The notes beneath the pieces are model-generated. The model was not told where the DNA came from and did no database searches. It saw only the letters and a list, made by a program, of their open reading frames with translations. Position numbers and translations under genes: made by a program. DNA of 64,000 nucleotides from an uncultured Clostridia bacterium (GTDB lineage Bacteria > Bacillota > Clostridia > Lachnospirales > Anaerotignaceae). Position 1 is the first letter of the stretch. The number at the start of each line of letters is the position of its first letter. The stretch lies in the NCBI GenBank assembly GCA_944383885.1, contig CALWRF010000001.1, forward strand, positions 39,643-103,642, written 5' to 3'. Of the stretch, positions 18,125 to 27,685 are shown one piece after another.

Positions 18125-19126
18125 ATGTCCGAGGTACTGTCACAAAGCCAGATAGATGAGCTTATAAACTCAATGAGAAGCGGCGAAACTAAAAATGAGC
18201 CGGAGAAGAAAGAGAAAAAGTATAAAAAATATGATTTCTACAGCCCTAAGAAATTTACCAAGGATAAATTAAAGCTTTTATCCGGCATATATGAAAATTA
18301 CGCCAGGTTATGCTCTTCAAGGATTAATAATCTTGTCCGTATTGCCAGCACTGTAAATGTTCTTGAGGTAGAGGAGCAAAGATACTATGAATTCAGCAAT
18401 GCGTTAAATGACAACGACATGCTGACTTTAATTAATGTTACACTGCCTAACGGCATGGTATATGGTCCGGTTATACTGCACTGCACAAACCAGCTTATTT
18501 TATGCATGATAGACAGAATGATAGGCGGTACTGGAGAAGACGCTAAGGATATGCCGGATTCATACGTTTGTACCGATATAGAGATTTCGCTCTACCGCAA
18601 TATTGCTAAGTATCTTGTCGCCATTATGGGCGATGGATGGGCTGACTATATAGACTTGAATTTTACATTGGATAAAATTGAAACCAACCCCGGAATGATG
18701 CAGAAAATAGGCAGGGATGAAACTACCGTAATAGTTGTTATGGAAGCGGAAATAGGCGATATTGTGGGAAAAATCAATATATGTCTGCCAAGTAATTTCC
18801 TGCTCGGTGTTTTCCATACATTTGAGGAAAAACCGGAAAAGAAGAATCCTGAGGATGAAACCACAAAAGATATTTTTGAGGGAATTAAAACAACGCCTAT
18901 GGAAATTAGTGCTGAACTTGGTAAATCGACAATTTTGCTCAAGGATTTATTTACACTCCAAGTTGGGGATGTAATTAACTTAAATAAACCTAAAGACTCG
19001 GATGTCTTCATTTATATAGAAGGTGAGCCGTGGTTTAAAGGTGAATTAGGTAAATACAATAAAAACATGGCGGTTAAAATTAACGAGGTTTATGATAAAA
19101 ATTTAGTTTCGTCCAAAGGAGAATAG
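18125..19126 (+). CDS. fliM: Flagellar motor switch protein FliM
   Basis: C-ring protein that receives CheY-P. 333 residues. The N-terminal CheY-binding peptide is present (VLSQSQIDELINSMRSG), followed by the CheC-like middle domain (ILCMIDRMIGGTGED) and the C-terminal SpoA/FliN-like domain (LKDLFTLQVGDVINLNKPKD). The start ATG follows GGGAGGG. Confidence 0.95.
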   Translation: MSEVLSQSQIDELINSMRSGETKNEPEKKEKKYKKYDFYSPKKFTKDKLKLLSGIYENYARLCSSRINNLVRIASTVNVLEVEEQRYYEFSNALNDNDMLTLINVTLPNGMVYGPVILHCTNQLILCMIDRMIGGTGEDAKDMPDSYVCTDIEISLYRNIAKYLVAIMGDGWADYIDLNFTLDKIETNPGMMQKIGRDETTVIVVMEAEIGDIVGKINICLPSNFLLGVFHTFEEKPEKKNPEDETTKDIFEGIKTTPMEISAELGKSTILLKDLFTLQVGDVINLNKPKDSDVFIYIEGEPWFKGELGKYNKNMAVKINEVYDKNLVSSKGE

Positions 19127-19132
19127 GAACAC

Positions 19133-20452
19133 ATGAATTCAAAGATTTTTAGCTCTATGGAAATAGACGCAATTGGCGAGATATTAAATATCAGTTTAGG
19201 CGCCTCAGCTACGGCAGTTTCTACAATGCTTGGCAAAAGAGTGGATATTACTACGCCTGATGTGGAAGTTGTTTCATACGATGAGTTTGAATATTCTGAT
19301 ATGGAACCTGCCATAGCTGTTGAAATTACATATATTTCAGGTCTTAGCGGAAGCAATATTATGCTTCTTAAAAGGCAGGACGTAAGAATGATTGTTGGGC
19401 TCCTTATGGGAATTGAAATTCCCGATGAGGAATTTGAGCTTAACGAAATGAATACCAGCGCTATATGCGAGGTTATGAACCAGATGATGGGCGCTTCTTC
19501 CACCGCTCTTTCGGAGTTTTTAGGCGAGGTTGTAAATATTTCAACACCGGTGTCTTATGAAATAAAGGATGTCGACAGCTTTAAGAAAAAATGCTTCGGT
19601 GACGAGGACGAAATGGTTGTCGTTAACTTTAAACTTAATATAGAAAATATTGTAGAGAGCCGGTTTATGAATCTTATGCCTATAAAATTAGCTAAAAAGC
19701 TTATTTCGGCATTTGGCATGGGATTTGGTCTTGAAAACTTTGGTGAAGAAGAAAACAGCAATGAGCAAGCCAAGGAAGAAGTAAAACAGACAGCAAAGGA
19801 AGAAATTAAAGAAGAAAAACCGCAGTCATCCTCGAAAGTGCTTTCACAAGAAGAAATAGAAAAACTGCTTAACAGCAATTTAACTCAGGATGACAGCCAG
19901 TCAACGGCAAGTAAAGAAAAAACAGTACCGCCTGCGGCAGCTGAAAGCGCTGCAAATACAGCTGCACCTCAGGCACAAGCAGCAGCATCTTATACTCAGC
20001 CTGAGCAGACTGCATGGCAGAATCAGCAGATGGTTCAGGGATATGGCGCGCCTGCGGCGTATCCGGGACAGATGCCGGGGCAGGGAATGAATATGAACCA
20101 GTTCTACGCACAGCCTGAGCAGAAGATGATTAACACACAGCCTTTAAACCCAAGACAGTTTTCAATGACGGAATCTCTGGGTGAAGAGCAGGCTGAAAAC
20201 TTAGCTTTAATTATGGATGTGCCTTTGGAAATATCAGTTGAAATAGGCAGGACAAAAAAAGTAATTAAAGATATACTGGAGCTTACAACTGGCTCTCTTG
20301 TTGTGCTTGATAAGCTTGCAGGCGATCAAGTTGATATATATGCCAACGGACAATGCATAGCTAAAGGCGATGTAGTTGTTGTTGATGATAATTTTGGCGT
20401 AAGAATTACCGAAATTGTTAAAAAAGATGAATTTTTAAAAGGCAAACAATAA
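19133..20452 (+). CDS. fliY: Motor switch phosphatase FliY (CheC-like domain fused to FliN)
   Basis: C-ring subunit that also dephosphorylates CheY-P in Bacillota. 439 residues: a CheC-type domain at about 1-200 with both E-x3-N active-site helices (IGEILNISLGASATA and ICEVMNQMMGASSTA), a 150-residue Glu/Gln/Ala/Pro linker, and a C-terminal FliN domain at about 355-435. A CheY-binding-like peptide LSQEEIEKLLNS is at about residue 240, between the two domains, not at the N terminus as in Bacillus FliY. No separate fliN gene is seen. Confidence 0.92.
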   Translation: MNSKIFSSMEIDAIGEILNISLGASATAVSTMLGKRVDITTPDVEVVSYDEFEYSDMEPAIAVEITYISGLSGSNIMLLKRQDVRMIVGLLMGIEIPDEEFELNEMNTSAICEVMNQMMGASSTALSEFLGEVVNISTPVSYEIKDVDSFKKKCFGDEDEMVVVNFKLNIENIVESRFMNLMPIKLAKKLISAFGMGFGLENFGEEENSNEQAKEEVKQTAKEEIKEEKPQSSSKVLSQEEIEKLLNSNLTQDDSQSTASKEKTVPPAAAESAANTAAPQAQAAASYTQPEQTAWQNQQMVQGYGAPAAYPGQMPGQGMNMNQFYAQPEQKMINTQPLNPRQFSMTESLGEEQAENLALIMDVPLEISVEIGRTKKVIKDILELTTGSLVVLDKLAGDQVDIYANGQCIAKGDVVVVDDNFGVRITEIVKKDEFLKGKQ

Positions 20453-20480
20453 AACCTAATAAAAGGAAGGAAGATAACAA

Positions 20481-20840
20481 ATGGCAAAGATTATGTTGGT
20501 TGACGATGCGGCTTTTATGAGAATGATGGAGAAGGATGCTTTAGTTAAAAACGGCTATACTGATATATATGAGGCTACAGACGGAGCCGAAGCTGTTGAA
20601 AAATATGACGAGTTAAAACCGGACCTTGTAATTATGGATATTACAATGCCTAACATGGACGGTTTAGAGGCGCTTAAAGCTATTAAGGCAAAAGATGCCA
20701 ATGCGCTTGTTGTTATGTGTTCAGCTATGGGTCAGGAAGCTATGGTTATAGACGCATTAAAATCAGGGGCTAAAGACTTTATAGTTAAGCCTTTTAAACC
20801 AGACAGGTTAATAAAAACTGTTTCAACTTTAATTGGTTAA
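20481..20840 (+). CDS. cheY: Chemotaxis response regulator CheY
   Basis: Single receiver domain, 119 residues. The acidic pair is in MLVDDAAFMR, the phospho-acceptor Asp in LVIMDITMPNMDG (about residue 54), the switch Ser in VVMCSAMGQE, and the conserved Lys in FIVKPFKPDRL. No output domain. Phosphorylated by CheA; binds FliM and FliY. AAGGAAGG lies before the ATG. Confidence 0.96.
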   Translation: MAKIMLVDDAAFMRMMEKDALVKNGYTDIYEATDGAEAVEKYDELKPDLVIMDITMPNMDGLEALKAIKAKDANALVVMCSAMGQEAMVIDALKSGAKDFIVKPFKPDRLIKTVSTLIG

Positions 20841-20869
20841 AACTGCTGTTTAAGGGAAGTGTTTGAAAT

Positions 20870-21217
20870 TTGGGTGATATTTTAACATTAGCGGGTCTGA
20901 TTCTTACTGTAGGTGTAATACTTATATTAGCCTATATCTGTTCAAAATATATAGGTCGCTCAATGGTTGGGTACAAAAGTTCGCATAACATGAAAGTAGT
21001 TGACAGTATGGCGCTTGGACCAGATAAAAGCCTTATTATTGCTAAAGTTTTAGATAAATATTTCCTTTTGGGCGTTTCTTCCGGAAGCATTAGTATGTTA
21101 AAGGAAATGCCGATTGAGGAATTAGGGGCGTTAGCGCAGAATGAAAATAAAGACAATTTAGGCATACCCCAGTTTAAGAGTGTTTTTTCTGACATACTGT
21201 CAAAAATGAAACGCTGA
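20870..21217 (+). CDS. fliO: Flagellar biosynthetic protein FliO (FliZ in Bacillus)
   Basis: 115-residue single-TM protein that helps build the FliP-FliQ-FliR export gate. The N-terminal TM is ILTLAGLILTVGVILILAYI. The cytoplasmic part has the FliO pattern MKVVDSMALGPDKSLIIAKV and YFLLGVSSGSISML. The start is TTG at 20870 after AAGGGA. The sequence is poorly conserved, and the place between cheY and fliP strengthens the call. Confidence 0.86.
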   Translation: MGDILTLAGLILTVGVILILAYICSKYIGRSMVGYKSSHNMKVVDSMALGPDKSLIIAKVLDKYFLLGVSSGSISMLKEMPIEELGALAQNENKDNLGIPQFKSVFSDILSKMKR

Positions 21218-21237
21218 TTTGTATTGGAGAAAGTTAT

Positions 21238-21894
21238 ATGAATGACGCAATAGTTAATATTAATGGAAGTAATGTACAGACATTAGAGCTGTTTTTCCTG
21301 CTTACGGTTATGATGCTTCTGCCGTCAATAATTATTATGATGACGTCCTTTACGCGAATAATTATTGTGCTGTCTTTTACAAGGACGGCAATAGGCACTC
21401 AGCAGACACCGCCTAATATGGTTTTAGTTGGAATTGCCCTGTTTCTAACGCTTTTTATTATGTCGCCTGTATTAGACGAAATTAATGAGCAGGCGTATAT
21501 ACCTTATAAAAACGAAGAGATAACTCAGGAGGAAGCGCTTGAGAGGGCTTCTGTGCCATTAAGGTCATTTATGCTTAGACAGACCGAAACGGAATCCCTT
21601 AACATGTACCTTGATTTTGCAGGAGAGGAAATGCCGGAAAACTTAGACGAGCTGCCTATGCGTGTAGTAATACCGGCGTTTATGACAAGTGAGTTAAAGC
21701 GTGGTTTTATAATAGGATTTTTGCTGTTTATACCGTTTTTGCTCATTGATATGGTAGTATCAAGCGCTTTAATGTCTATGGGTATGATTATGCTGCCGCC
21801 CGCTACAATTTCTCTGCCGTTTAAACTGCTGTTGTTTGTTACAGTCGATGGCTGGCAGCTGTTGTTTAATACATTGGTAAAGGGCTTTAGCTGA
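21238..21894 (+). CDS. fliP: Flagellar export gate protein FliP
   Basis: Pore subunit of the flagellar type III gate, 218 residues, four TM helices. Signature stretches: MMTSFTRIIIVLSFTRTAIG, GFLLFIPFLLIDMVVSSALM and PFKLLLFVTVDGWQLLFNTL. Like other Bacillota FliP it lacks the long cleavable signal peptide of enterobacterial FliP. Confidence 0.96.
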   Translation: MNDAIVNINGSNVQTLELFFLLTVMMLLPSIIIMMTSFTRIIIVLSFTRTAIGTQQTPPNMVLVGIALFLTLFIMSPVLDEINEQAYIPYKNEEITQEEALERASVPLRSFMLRQTETESLNMYLDFAGEEMPENLDELPMRVVIPAFMTSELKRGFIIGFLLFIPFLLIDMVVSSALMSMGMIMLPPATISLPFKLLLFVTVDGWQLLFNTLVKGFS

Positions 21895-21909
21895 TGGGAG
21901 GAGTGTTAA

Positions 21910-22170
21910 TTGGATAACTCTCAGGTTCTTGATATTATGCGCGCAGCCCTGATGGTTGGTGTTAAGCTATGTGCTCCTACGCTTTTAATAAGTATGGTTG
22001 TAGGCATACTTATATCCATAGTTCAGGCTGCAACACAGATTCATGAACAGACTATAACATTTGTTCCTAAACTCATTGCAATAACGGCAGTGCTGCTTAT
22101 AACCGGTTCTTGGATGCTTACGGTGTTGCAGGAGTTTACAAGGGAATTATTTATTATTATGCAGGGATAG
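21910..22170 (+). CDS. fliQ: Flagellar export gate protein FliQ
   Basis: 86 residues, two TM helices. VGVKLCAPTLLISMVVGILI and SIVQAATQIHEQTITFVPKL are diagnostic. The start is TTG at 21910 after GGGAGGAG. Gate component with FliP and FliR. Confidence 0.95.
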   Translation: MDNSQVLDIMRAALMVGVKLCAPTLLISMVVGILISIVQAATQIHEQTITFVPKLIAITAVLLITGSWMLTVLQEFTRELFIIMQG

Positions 22171-22193
22171 ATTGATTGTAAAGGGCATTTTAT

Positions 22194-22958
22194 ATGTTTG
22201 GAATGAATAATATTTTGCTGTTTTCACTTATCGCAATGCGTGTAAGTGGGTTTATACTTTTTAACCCTATATTAGGCAGGCAGAATATACCGGCTGTTGT
22301 TAAAACCGGAATAATACTGGCTCTGAGTTTTATTATTATTTCTTATAAGCCGTATGAAACAGTTACGGCGGCAAATACGGTTGAGTATGCTGTTTTGCTT
22401 ATAAAGGAGCTTGGCTGCGGCTTTGCTATAGGAATAGTAACTAATATGTTTCTTTATGTCATTATTCTTTCCGGCGAAGTTATGGATTTGCAGATAGGTC
22501 TGTCAATGTCTAAAATATACGATGCGCAAAGCAATATTTCATTATCACTTACTGCCACATTTTTTAATCTTTTGTTTATGCTTCTTTTCTTTACATCTAA
22601 CGCGCATTTGGCATTGATACGGCTTTTTATAAATTCAGGCGATATAGTGCCTTATGGAAGCATTGTTTTTGACAATGTGCTGAGTTCAGCTGTACTTACT
22701 GTGTTCTGCGACTGTACTGTTTTTGCCATAAAGTTTGCAATGCCTGTTATGGCTTCTGAAATACTGGCTGAAGTAGGCGTCGGCATTATGATGAAGGCTA
22801 TTCCGCAGATAGATGTATTTTCCGTAAATATTCAGGCAAAAGTGCTTCTGGGCATTGTGCTGCTTTTTGTAATGTTTACGCCTATGTCTGAATTTATTGA
22901 GAATTTGATAGAATTAATGTTCCAGCGTATACAGGAAGTGCTGTCTCTTATGGTTTAA
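22194..22958 (+). CDS. fliR: Flagellar export gate protein FliR
   Basis: 254 residues, about six TM helices. Family segments: FSLIAMRVSGFILFNPILGR, FAIGIVTNMFLYVIILSGEV and FAIKFAMPVMASEILAEVGV. Completes the FliPQR core on which FlhB and FlhA assemble. Flanked by fliQ and flhB in the standard order. Confidence 0.94.
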   Translation: MFGMNNILLFSLIAMRVSGFILFNPILGRQNIPAVVKTGIILALSFIIISYKPYETVTAANTVEYAVLLIKELGCGFAIGIVTNMFLYVIILSGEVMDLQIGLSMSKIYDAQSNISLSLTATFFNLLFMLLFFTSNAHLALIRLFINSGDIVPYGSIVFDNVLSSAVLTVFCDCTVFAIKFAMPVMASEILAEVGVGIMMKAIPQIDVFSVNIQAKVLLGIVLLFVMFTPMSEFIENLIELMFQRIQEVLSLMV

Positions 22959-22972
22959 AGGGGGGATAGTTT

Positions 22973-24031
22973 GTGGCCGGAGAATCAAAGACCGAAAAGG
23001 CCACGGACAAAAAGCGGCGTGACGAACGTAAAAAGGGAAATATATTCTTAAGCAATGACATAATTACACTTGTATCGCTTATGGGTGCTTTTTTCTTAAT
23101 GAAGCTATATTTTCCAAGTGTTTACGTATGGATTAAGCAGTATTTTACTGAGTACATTAATTATGCCGGGACAAGAATGGAAATTACAAATGATGTAGTT
23201 TTTGATATGGCTATTGATTTTGTTATTGCTTTTATAAAAACAGCAATGCCTGTTATGCTGGTGTCTATGGCTCTTATTATAATATCTACTGTTTTTCAGA
23301 CTAAACTGCTTTTTACAACAGAAAGTCTTATGCCTAAATTCAGCCGGCTCAGCCCTCTTGAAGGCATAAGGCGAATTTTTTCGGTTAGAAGCATTGTTGA
23401 AGTTTTTAAAGGACTTATAAAGATTATTATTTTATTCGTAATTTTATATAACTTTGTTAAAAAGCATATTCTTAACTTTCCGGAATTGATGTCCGTTGAT
23501 TTAATATCATCATGCGCTTTTATGCTTGAGATGATAATGGATATGGTAATTAATATAGGCATAGCTTTTACGGTTATCTCTGTTTTTGATTATTTCTACC
23601 AGTGGTGGGAATATGAAAGGCAAATGAGAATGACTAAAGAAGAAGTTAAAGAGGAATATAAGCAGATGGAAGGCGACCCGAAAGTTAAGGGCAAAATTAA
23701 AGAAACACAAAGGAAAATGGCTATGTCAAGAATGATGCAGGCAGTGCCTGATGCCGATGTAGTTGTTAAAAACCCTACACACTTTGCCGTAGCCCTTAAA
23801 TATGATTTGAATAAGAACAGCGCGCCTATTGTTGTGGCAAAAGGTCAGGACGAGCTTGCCCTTAGGATTATACAGGTTGCCGAAGACAACGATGTGTATG
23901 TTGTTGAAAACAGACCTTTGGCAAGGGCGCTGTATGCCTCTGTTGATGTAAACCAGGAAATACCAGCCGATTATTACGGAGCTATTGCCGAAATACTTGT
24001 TTATGTATATAAACTTAAAAAGAAATTGTGA
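22973..24031 (+). CDS. flhB: Flagellar export switch protein FlhB
   Basis: Substrate-specificity switch of the export apparatus, 352 residues. N-terminal KTEKATDKKRRDERKKGN, four TM helices at about 20-205, then a cytoplasmic domain with the self-cleavage site NPTH in VVVKNPTHFAVALKYD. The start is GTG at 22973, after GGGGGGA. FliK should act on it to stop hook export. Confidence 0.96.
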   Translation: MAGESKTEKATDKKRRDERKKGNIFLSNDIITLVSLMGAFFLMKLYFPSVYVWIKQYFTEYINYAGTRMEITNDVVFDMAIDFVIAFIKTAMPVMLVSMALIIISTVFQTKLLFTTESLMPKFSRLSPLEGIRRIFSVRSIVEVFKGLIKIIILFVILYNFVKKHILNFPELMSVDLISSCAFMLEMIMDMVINIGIAFTVISVFDYFYQWWEYERQMRMTKEEVKEEYKQMEGDPKVKGKIKETQRKMAMSRMMQAVPDADVVVKNPTHFAVALKYDLNKNSAPIVVAKGQDELALRIIQVAEDNDVYVVENRPLARALYASVDVNQEIPADYYGAIAEILVYVYKLKKKL

Positions 24032-24058
24032 CTTTGACTTTAAAATGGAGAATCAGGA

Positions 24059-26119
24059 ATGAAAAGTTTATTTAATAATGCCATTTCATTATTTGTTATA
24101 GTTATTGTTCTTTTAATATTCATACCTTTGAATCCGTTTGTAATAGATATATTCTTTATACTTAATATATCATTATCGTTTATTATTCTTCTTATAACAA
24201 TGAATATTAAGGAACCTCTTGAATTTTCTATTTTTCCTTCACTGCTTTTGATAACTACATTATTCAGGCTTGGACTTAACATATCATCAACAAGGCTTAT
24301 ACTTACCCGTCAGGGTGAAGCCGGACAGGTGATAAAGGCTTTTGGTACATTTGTTCTTCAGGGGAATATTATAGTCGGCGTTCTTATATTCCTTATTATA
24401 GTTTTAGTTCAGTTCATAGTTATTACAAAAGGCGCTGAAAGGGTTGCTGAAGTTGCCGCAAGATTTACTTTGGACGCTATGCCGGGCAAACAGATGGCTA
24501 TTGACGCGGATTTAAGTTCCGGCTTAATTAATGAACAGGAAGCTAAAATAAGGCGTTATAAAATACAGAAGGAATCTGACTTTTACGGCGCAATGGACGG
24601 TGCCACAAAGATTGTAAAAGGCGATGCCATAATGTCTATTATTATAACGTGTATTAACTTTATTGCCGGAACAATAATAGGCATGCTGCAGTCAAGCATG
24701 TCTTTTACGGAAGTTCTTCAGGTTTATTCAATAGCAACTATAGGCGACGGACTTGTTTCGCAGATACCAGCGCTGTTGATTTCTACATCAACAGGTATGA
24801 TTGTAACAAGGGCTGTTTCTGAAGGCAGCTTAAACTTTGATGTATCAAAGCAGTTTTTAGCGCAGCCAAGGTCTATTATGATAGGCGGAGGCATACTGGC
24901 TGTTTTGGCTTTTATACCTGGCATGCCGCATTTTCAGCTTGTAATAATATCTGCGGCTTTAATAGCTTTAGGCTATACTGTTTCAAAGAGAATTAAGGCT
25001 GATGCCCAGATGGCTGAAATGGCTGAGGAAACTGTACCGCAGGAAGAAGTCCAGGATAATTCCTATAAAGATATAAACAGCGTTTACTCGCTTTTAAACG
25101 TGGAGCCTATAGAAATGGAGTTTGGCTACAGCCTTATACCTTTAGCCGACGAGTCCAGCGGCGGAAAACTTATAAACCGAATAGTTATTTTCCGGCGGCA
25201 GTTTGCCCAAGAAATGGGTTTTGTTATTCCGTCTGTAAGGCTGCGCGACAGCTCAAGCCTTAACACAAACCAGTATGTTATAAAGATTAAAGGCGAAGAA
25301 GTGGCAAGAGGCGAGATTTTAATTGATTATTATTTGGCTCTTGAGCCGCCCAACCCTTCAGGCGATATAGACGGCATAGAAACAATAGAACCGGCTTACG
25401 GAATACCAAGCAAATGGATTACGCCTGATTTAAAAGAAACTGCCGAGATTTACGGATATACTGTAATAGATCCGCTTTCGGTTATGGTTACCCATTTGTC
25501 TGAAATAATACGCCAGCATGCCTATGAGCTTTTAACGCGAAACGAAGTTATGCAGCTGCTGGAAAATTTGAAAAAAACATCAAAAGAACTTGTAGAAGAG
25601 GCTTTTCCGAATGTTATTTCGTACGGCACTTTCCAGAAGATACTTTCAAACTTATTAAAGGAAGGAATACCTATAAAGGACTTAAACACTATTTTGGAAT
25701 GTATTGTTGATTCGTCATCTGATACAAAAGACCCTGATACACTTCTTGGAAATATCCGTGTGGAGCTTAAACGTACCATAACAAGAAAATTCTGTGAAAA
25801 CGGTCAGATGAAAGTAATGACTCTTGACGGAGAGGCAGAAAGACTTATAGCTTCCAACCTTGTGAAGGGAGAAAGGGGCATTTACCTTGCTTTAAGTCCT
25901 GATGTAATGCAGAGGTTTATAAGCAAGCTCTCTGAAAATGTTAAAAAATTCAGCGACCTTTCTCAGCCGCCTATACTTCTTACAAGTCATGTAATAAGGC
26001 TTTATGTCTACCGGCTGATAGAACAGTTTTTTCCTAATGTATACGTTTTGTCATTTAATGAAATAGCAAATAATGTGCAGATACAGGCAGTTGGCAATAT
26101 TACGCTTGATAATAAATAA
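24059..26119 (+). CDS. flhA: Flagellar export protein FlhA
   Basis: Proton-motive-force-linked export channel, 686 residues. Eight TM helices in the first about 310 residues with the FHIPEP-family signature RFTLDAMPGKQMAIDADLSS, then a large cytoplasmic domain that docks chaperones and forms a nonameric ring. It runs straight into fliA after 17 bp: flhF and flhG, which normally follow, are absent. Confidence 0.96.
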   Translation: MKSLFNNAISLFVIVIVLLIFIPLNPFVIDIFFILNISLSFIILLITMNIKEPLEFSIFPSLLLITTLFRLGLNISSTRLILTRQGEAGQVIKAFGTFVLQGNIIVGVLIFLIIVLVQFIVITKGAERVAEVAARFTLDAMPGKQMAIDADLSSGLINEQEAKIRRYKIQKESDFYGAMDGATKIVKGDAIMSIIITCINFIAGTIIGMLQSSMSFTEVLQVYSIATIGDGLVSQIPALLISTSTGMIVTRAVSEGSLNFDVSKQFLAQPRSIMIGGGILAVLAFIPGMPHFQLVIISAALIALGYTVSKRIKADAQMAEMAEETVPQEEVQDNSYKDINSVYSLLNVEPIEMEFGYSLIPLADESSGGKLINRIVIFRRQFAQEMGFVIPSVRLRDSSSLNTNQYVIKIKGEEVARGEILIDYYLALEPPNPSGDIDGIETIEPAYGIPSKWITPDLKETAEIYGYTVIDPLSVMVTHLSEIIRQHAYELLTRNEVMQLLENLKKTSKELVEEAFPNVISYGTFQKILSNLLKEGIPIKDLNTILECIVDSSSDTKDPDTLLGNIRVELKRTITRKFCENGQMKVMTLDGEAERLIASNLVKGERGIYLALSPDVMQRFISKLSENVKKFSDLSQPPILLTSHVIRLYVYRLIEQFFPNVYVLSFNEIANNVQIQAVGNITLDNK

Positions 26120-26136
26120 TAATTGGTGATGCTTTT

Positions 26137-26940
26137 ATGATTGTGCATAATGAATTTGAAGAAAAAAGCAATGAAGAACTACTTGAAGAATACAGCCGCA
26201 CAAAAGACCAGCGCTTAAAGCAGGAAATTGTATTAAGGTATATATATTTAATTAAAAGCATAGCCATACAATTCCGTGGCGTATACTCTAATTTTGCGCA
26301 GGTTGAAGACATAGTAAATGAAAGCGTAGTGGCACTTATGAAGGCAGTTGATAAGTATGACCCTAAAATGAACACAAAGTTTGAAACTTTTGTTTCAAAA
26401 CGCCTGAAAGGTCTTATTATTGATATAACAAGAAAGCAGGACTGGGTGCCGAGGACAATACGAAAAGAACTTAAAGATTTAGACGAAGCCACAAAAGCGC
26501 TTTATGAAAAACTGGGCAGGTTCCCAACTGACCAGGAAACAGCCGATTATTTAAACATAAGTTTGGAAAAATATTTAAAAATAGCCGGCAAGTCCAATGT
26601 TTACAACTTAATTTCGCTGGACAGCTTTTTAACAGAGCAGACCGGCGAAAGAAGTGATAAAAATTTAATAAGCAAAGAACAGCTTCCAGAAGAGCAGGTT
26701 GAGGGCAAAGAAATGCGCAAAGTTTTAAAAGAAGGTCTGCTCAGCTTAAAAAAGAATGAACAGTTAGTCCTTTCTTTATACTACAGGAAGGAGCTTACAA
26801 TGAGGGAGATAGCTGAAGTTATGAACTTGAGCAAACCGAGGATTTCTCAGATACATGCCAATGCCATCAGGAAGCTGAGGATTTATATGGAAAAAAATTA
26901 CTCAATGGAGGGAATACATAATGTTTCAGGGATTTTATAA
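26137..26940 (+). CDS. fliA: RNA polymerase sigma-28 factor, FliA/SigD
   Basis: 267-residue flagellar sigma factor of the FliA/WhiG family. Region 2: YIYLIKSIAIQFRGVYSNFA with VEDIVNESVVALMKAVDKYD. Region 3: LYEKLGRFPTDQETADYLNI. Region 4 helix-turn-helix: LTMREIAEVMNLSKPRISQI. It should recognise the TTAT-N15-GACGATAT-like sites mapped here and be held by FlgM (38725). Its last 20 nt overlap the following rod gene. In Bacillus subtilis sigD is also deep in the fla/che operon. Confidence 0.95.
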   Translation: MIVHNEFEEKSNEELLEEYSRTKDQRLKQEIVLRYIYLIKSIAIQFRGVYSNFAQVEDIVNESVVALMKAVDKYDPKMNTKFETFVSKRLKGLIIDITRKQDWVPRTIRKELKDLDEATKALYEKLGRFPTDQETADYLNISLEKYLKIAGKSNVYNLISLDSFLTEQTGERSDKNLISKEQLPEEQVEGKEMRKVLKEGLLSLKKNEQLVLSLYYRKELTMREIAEVMNLSKPRISQIHANAIRKLRIYMEKNYSMEGIHNVSGIL

Positions 26941-27670
26941 TCTTGCTTCAGGAATGATTACACAAAATAGGAATCTTGACATTGTAAGCAACAATATCAC
27001 AAATTCCCTTACTCCTGGATACAAAAAAGACACTATGACTTCAAGCACATTTCAGGAAGAAATGATTTCAAGGACAGGCAATTTGGATAAAAGCTCGCCT
27101 CAGGCGTTAAACAACATTGCCATGATTCGTACTGCAACTGGTGTTGTAACCGACTACACTCAAGGGCAGCTGGAAGAAACAGGAAACCCTCTTGATATGG
27201 CTTTAACATCAGACGGGTTTTTCCAGATACAGACACAAAACGGATATGTATATACAAGAAACGGTTCTTTTGTTATAGATGATGGAGGCTATCTTGCTTT
27301 GCAGCCGGTAGGTCGTGTTATGGGCACAAACGGCGCAGGGATATATTTGGGAACTGACGACATAAGTGTTGACTCAATTGGAACAGTGCGCCTTCCAAAC
27401 GGAAATACAGCCGGAACAATAGCGGTTGTTAATTTTGATGATAAAACACAGCTTGACAAAGCAGAAAACGGAGTTTTTACATCTAACGCGCAGCCAACAG
27501 CTTATAACGGCACAATACTGCAAAAGAGCATAGAACAGTCAAACGTGGATTCTATACAGGAAATGGTAAATATGATGGAAAGCCAGAGGGCGCTGCAAAG
27601 CGCTGCTCAGGTACTTAAAATGTATGACCAGTTGATGAATAAGGCTGTTAACGATATAGGACAGGTTTAA
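26921..27670 (+). CDS. flgF: Flagellar basal-body rod protein (FlgF/FlhO-like)
   Basis: 249 residues. N-terminal MFQGFYNLASGMITQNRNLD with NNITNSLTPGYKKDT, a FlgE/F/G D1 domain (FFQIQTQNGYVYTRNGSFVI) and the C-terminal NVDSIQEMVNMMESQRALQS. First of two tandem distal-rod genes, equivalent to flhO-flhP of Bacillus subtilis. Telling FlgF from FlgG by sequence alone is uncertain; I assign the first as FlgF/FlhO by order. Confidence 0.82.
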   Translation: MFQGFYNLASGMITQNRNLDIVSNNITNSLTPGYKKDTMTSSTFQEEMISRTGNLDKSSPQALNNIAMIRTATGVVTDYTQGQLEETGNPLDMALTSDGFFQIQTQNGYVYTRNGSFVIDDGGYLALQPVGRVMGTNGAGIYLGTDDISVDSIGTVRLPNGNTAGTIAVVNFDDKTQLDKAENGVFTSNAQPTAYNGTILQKSIEQSNVDSIQEMVNMMESQRALQSAAQVLKMYDQLMNKAVNDIGQV

Positions 27671-27685
27671 TTTGGAGGCGCAGTT

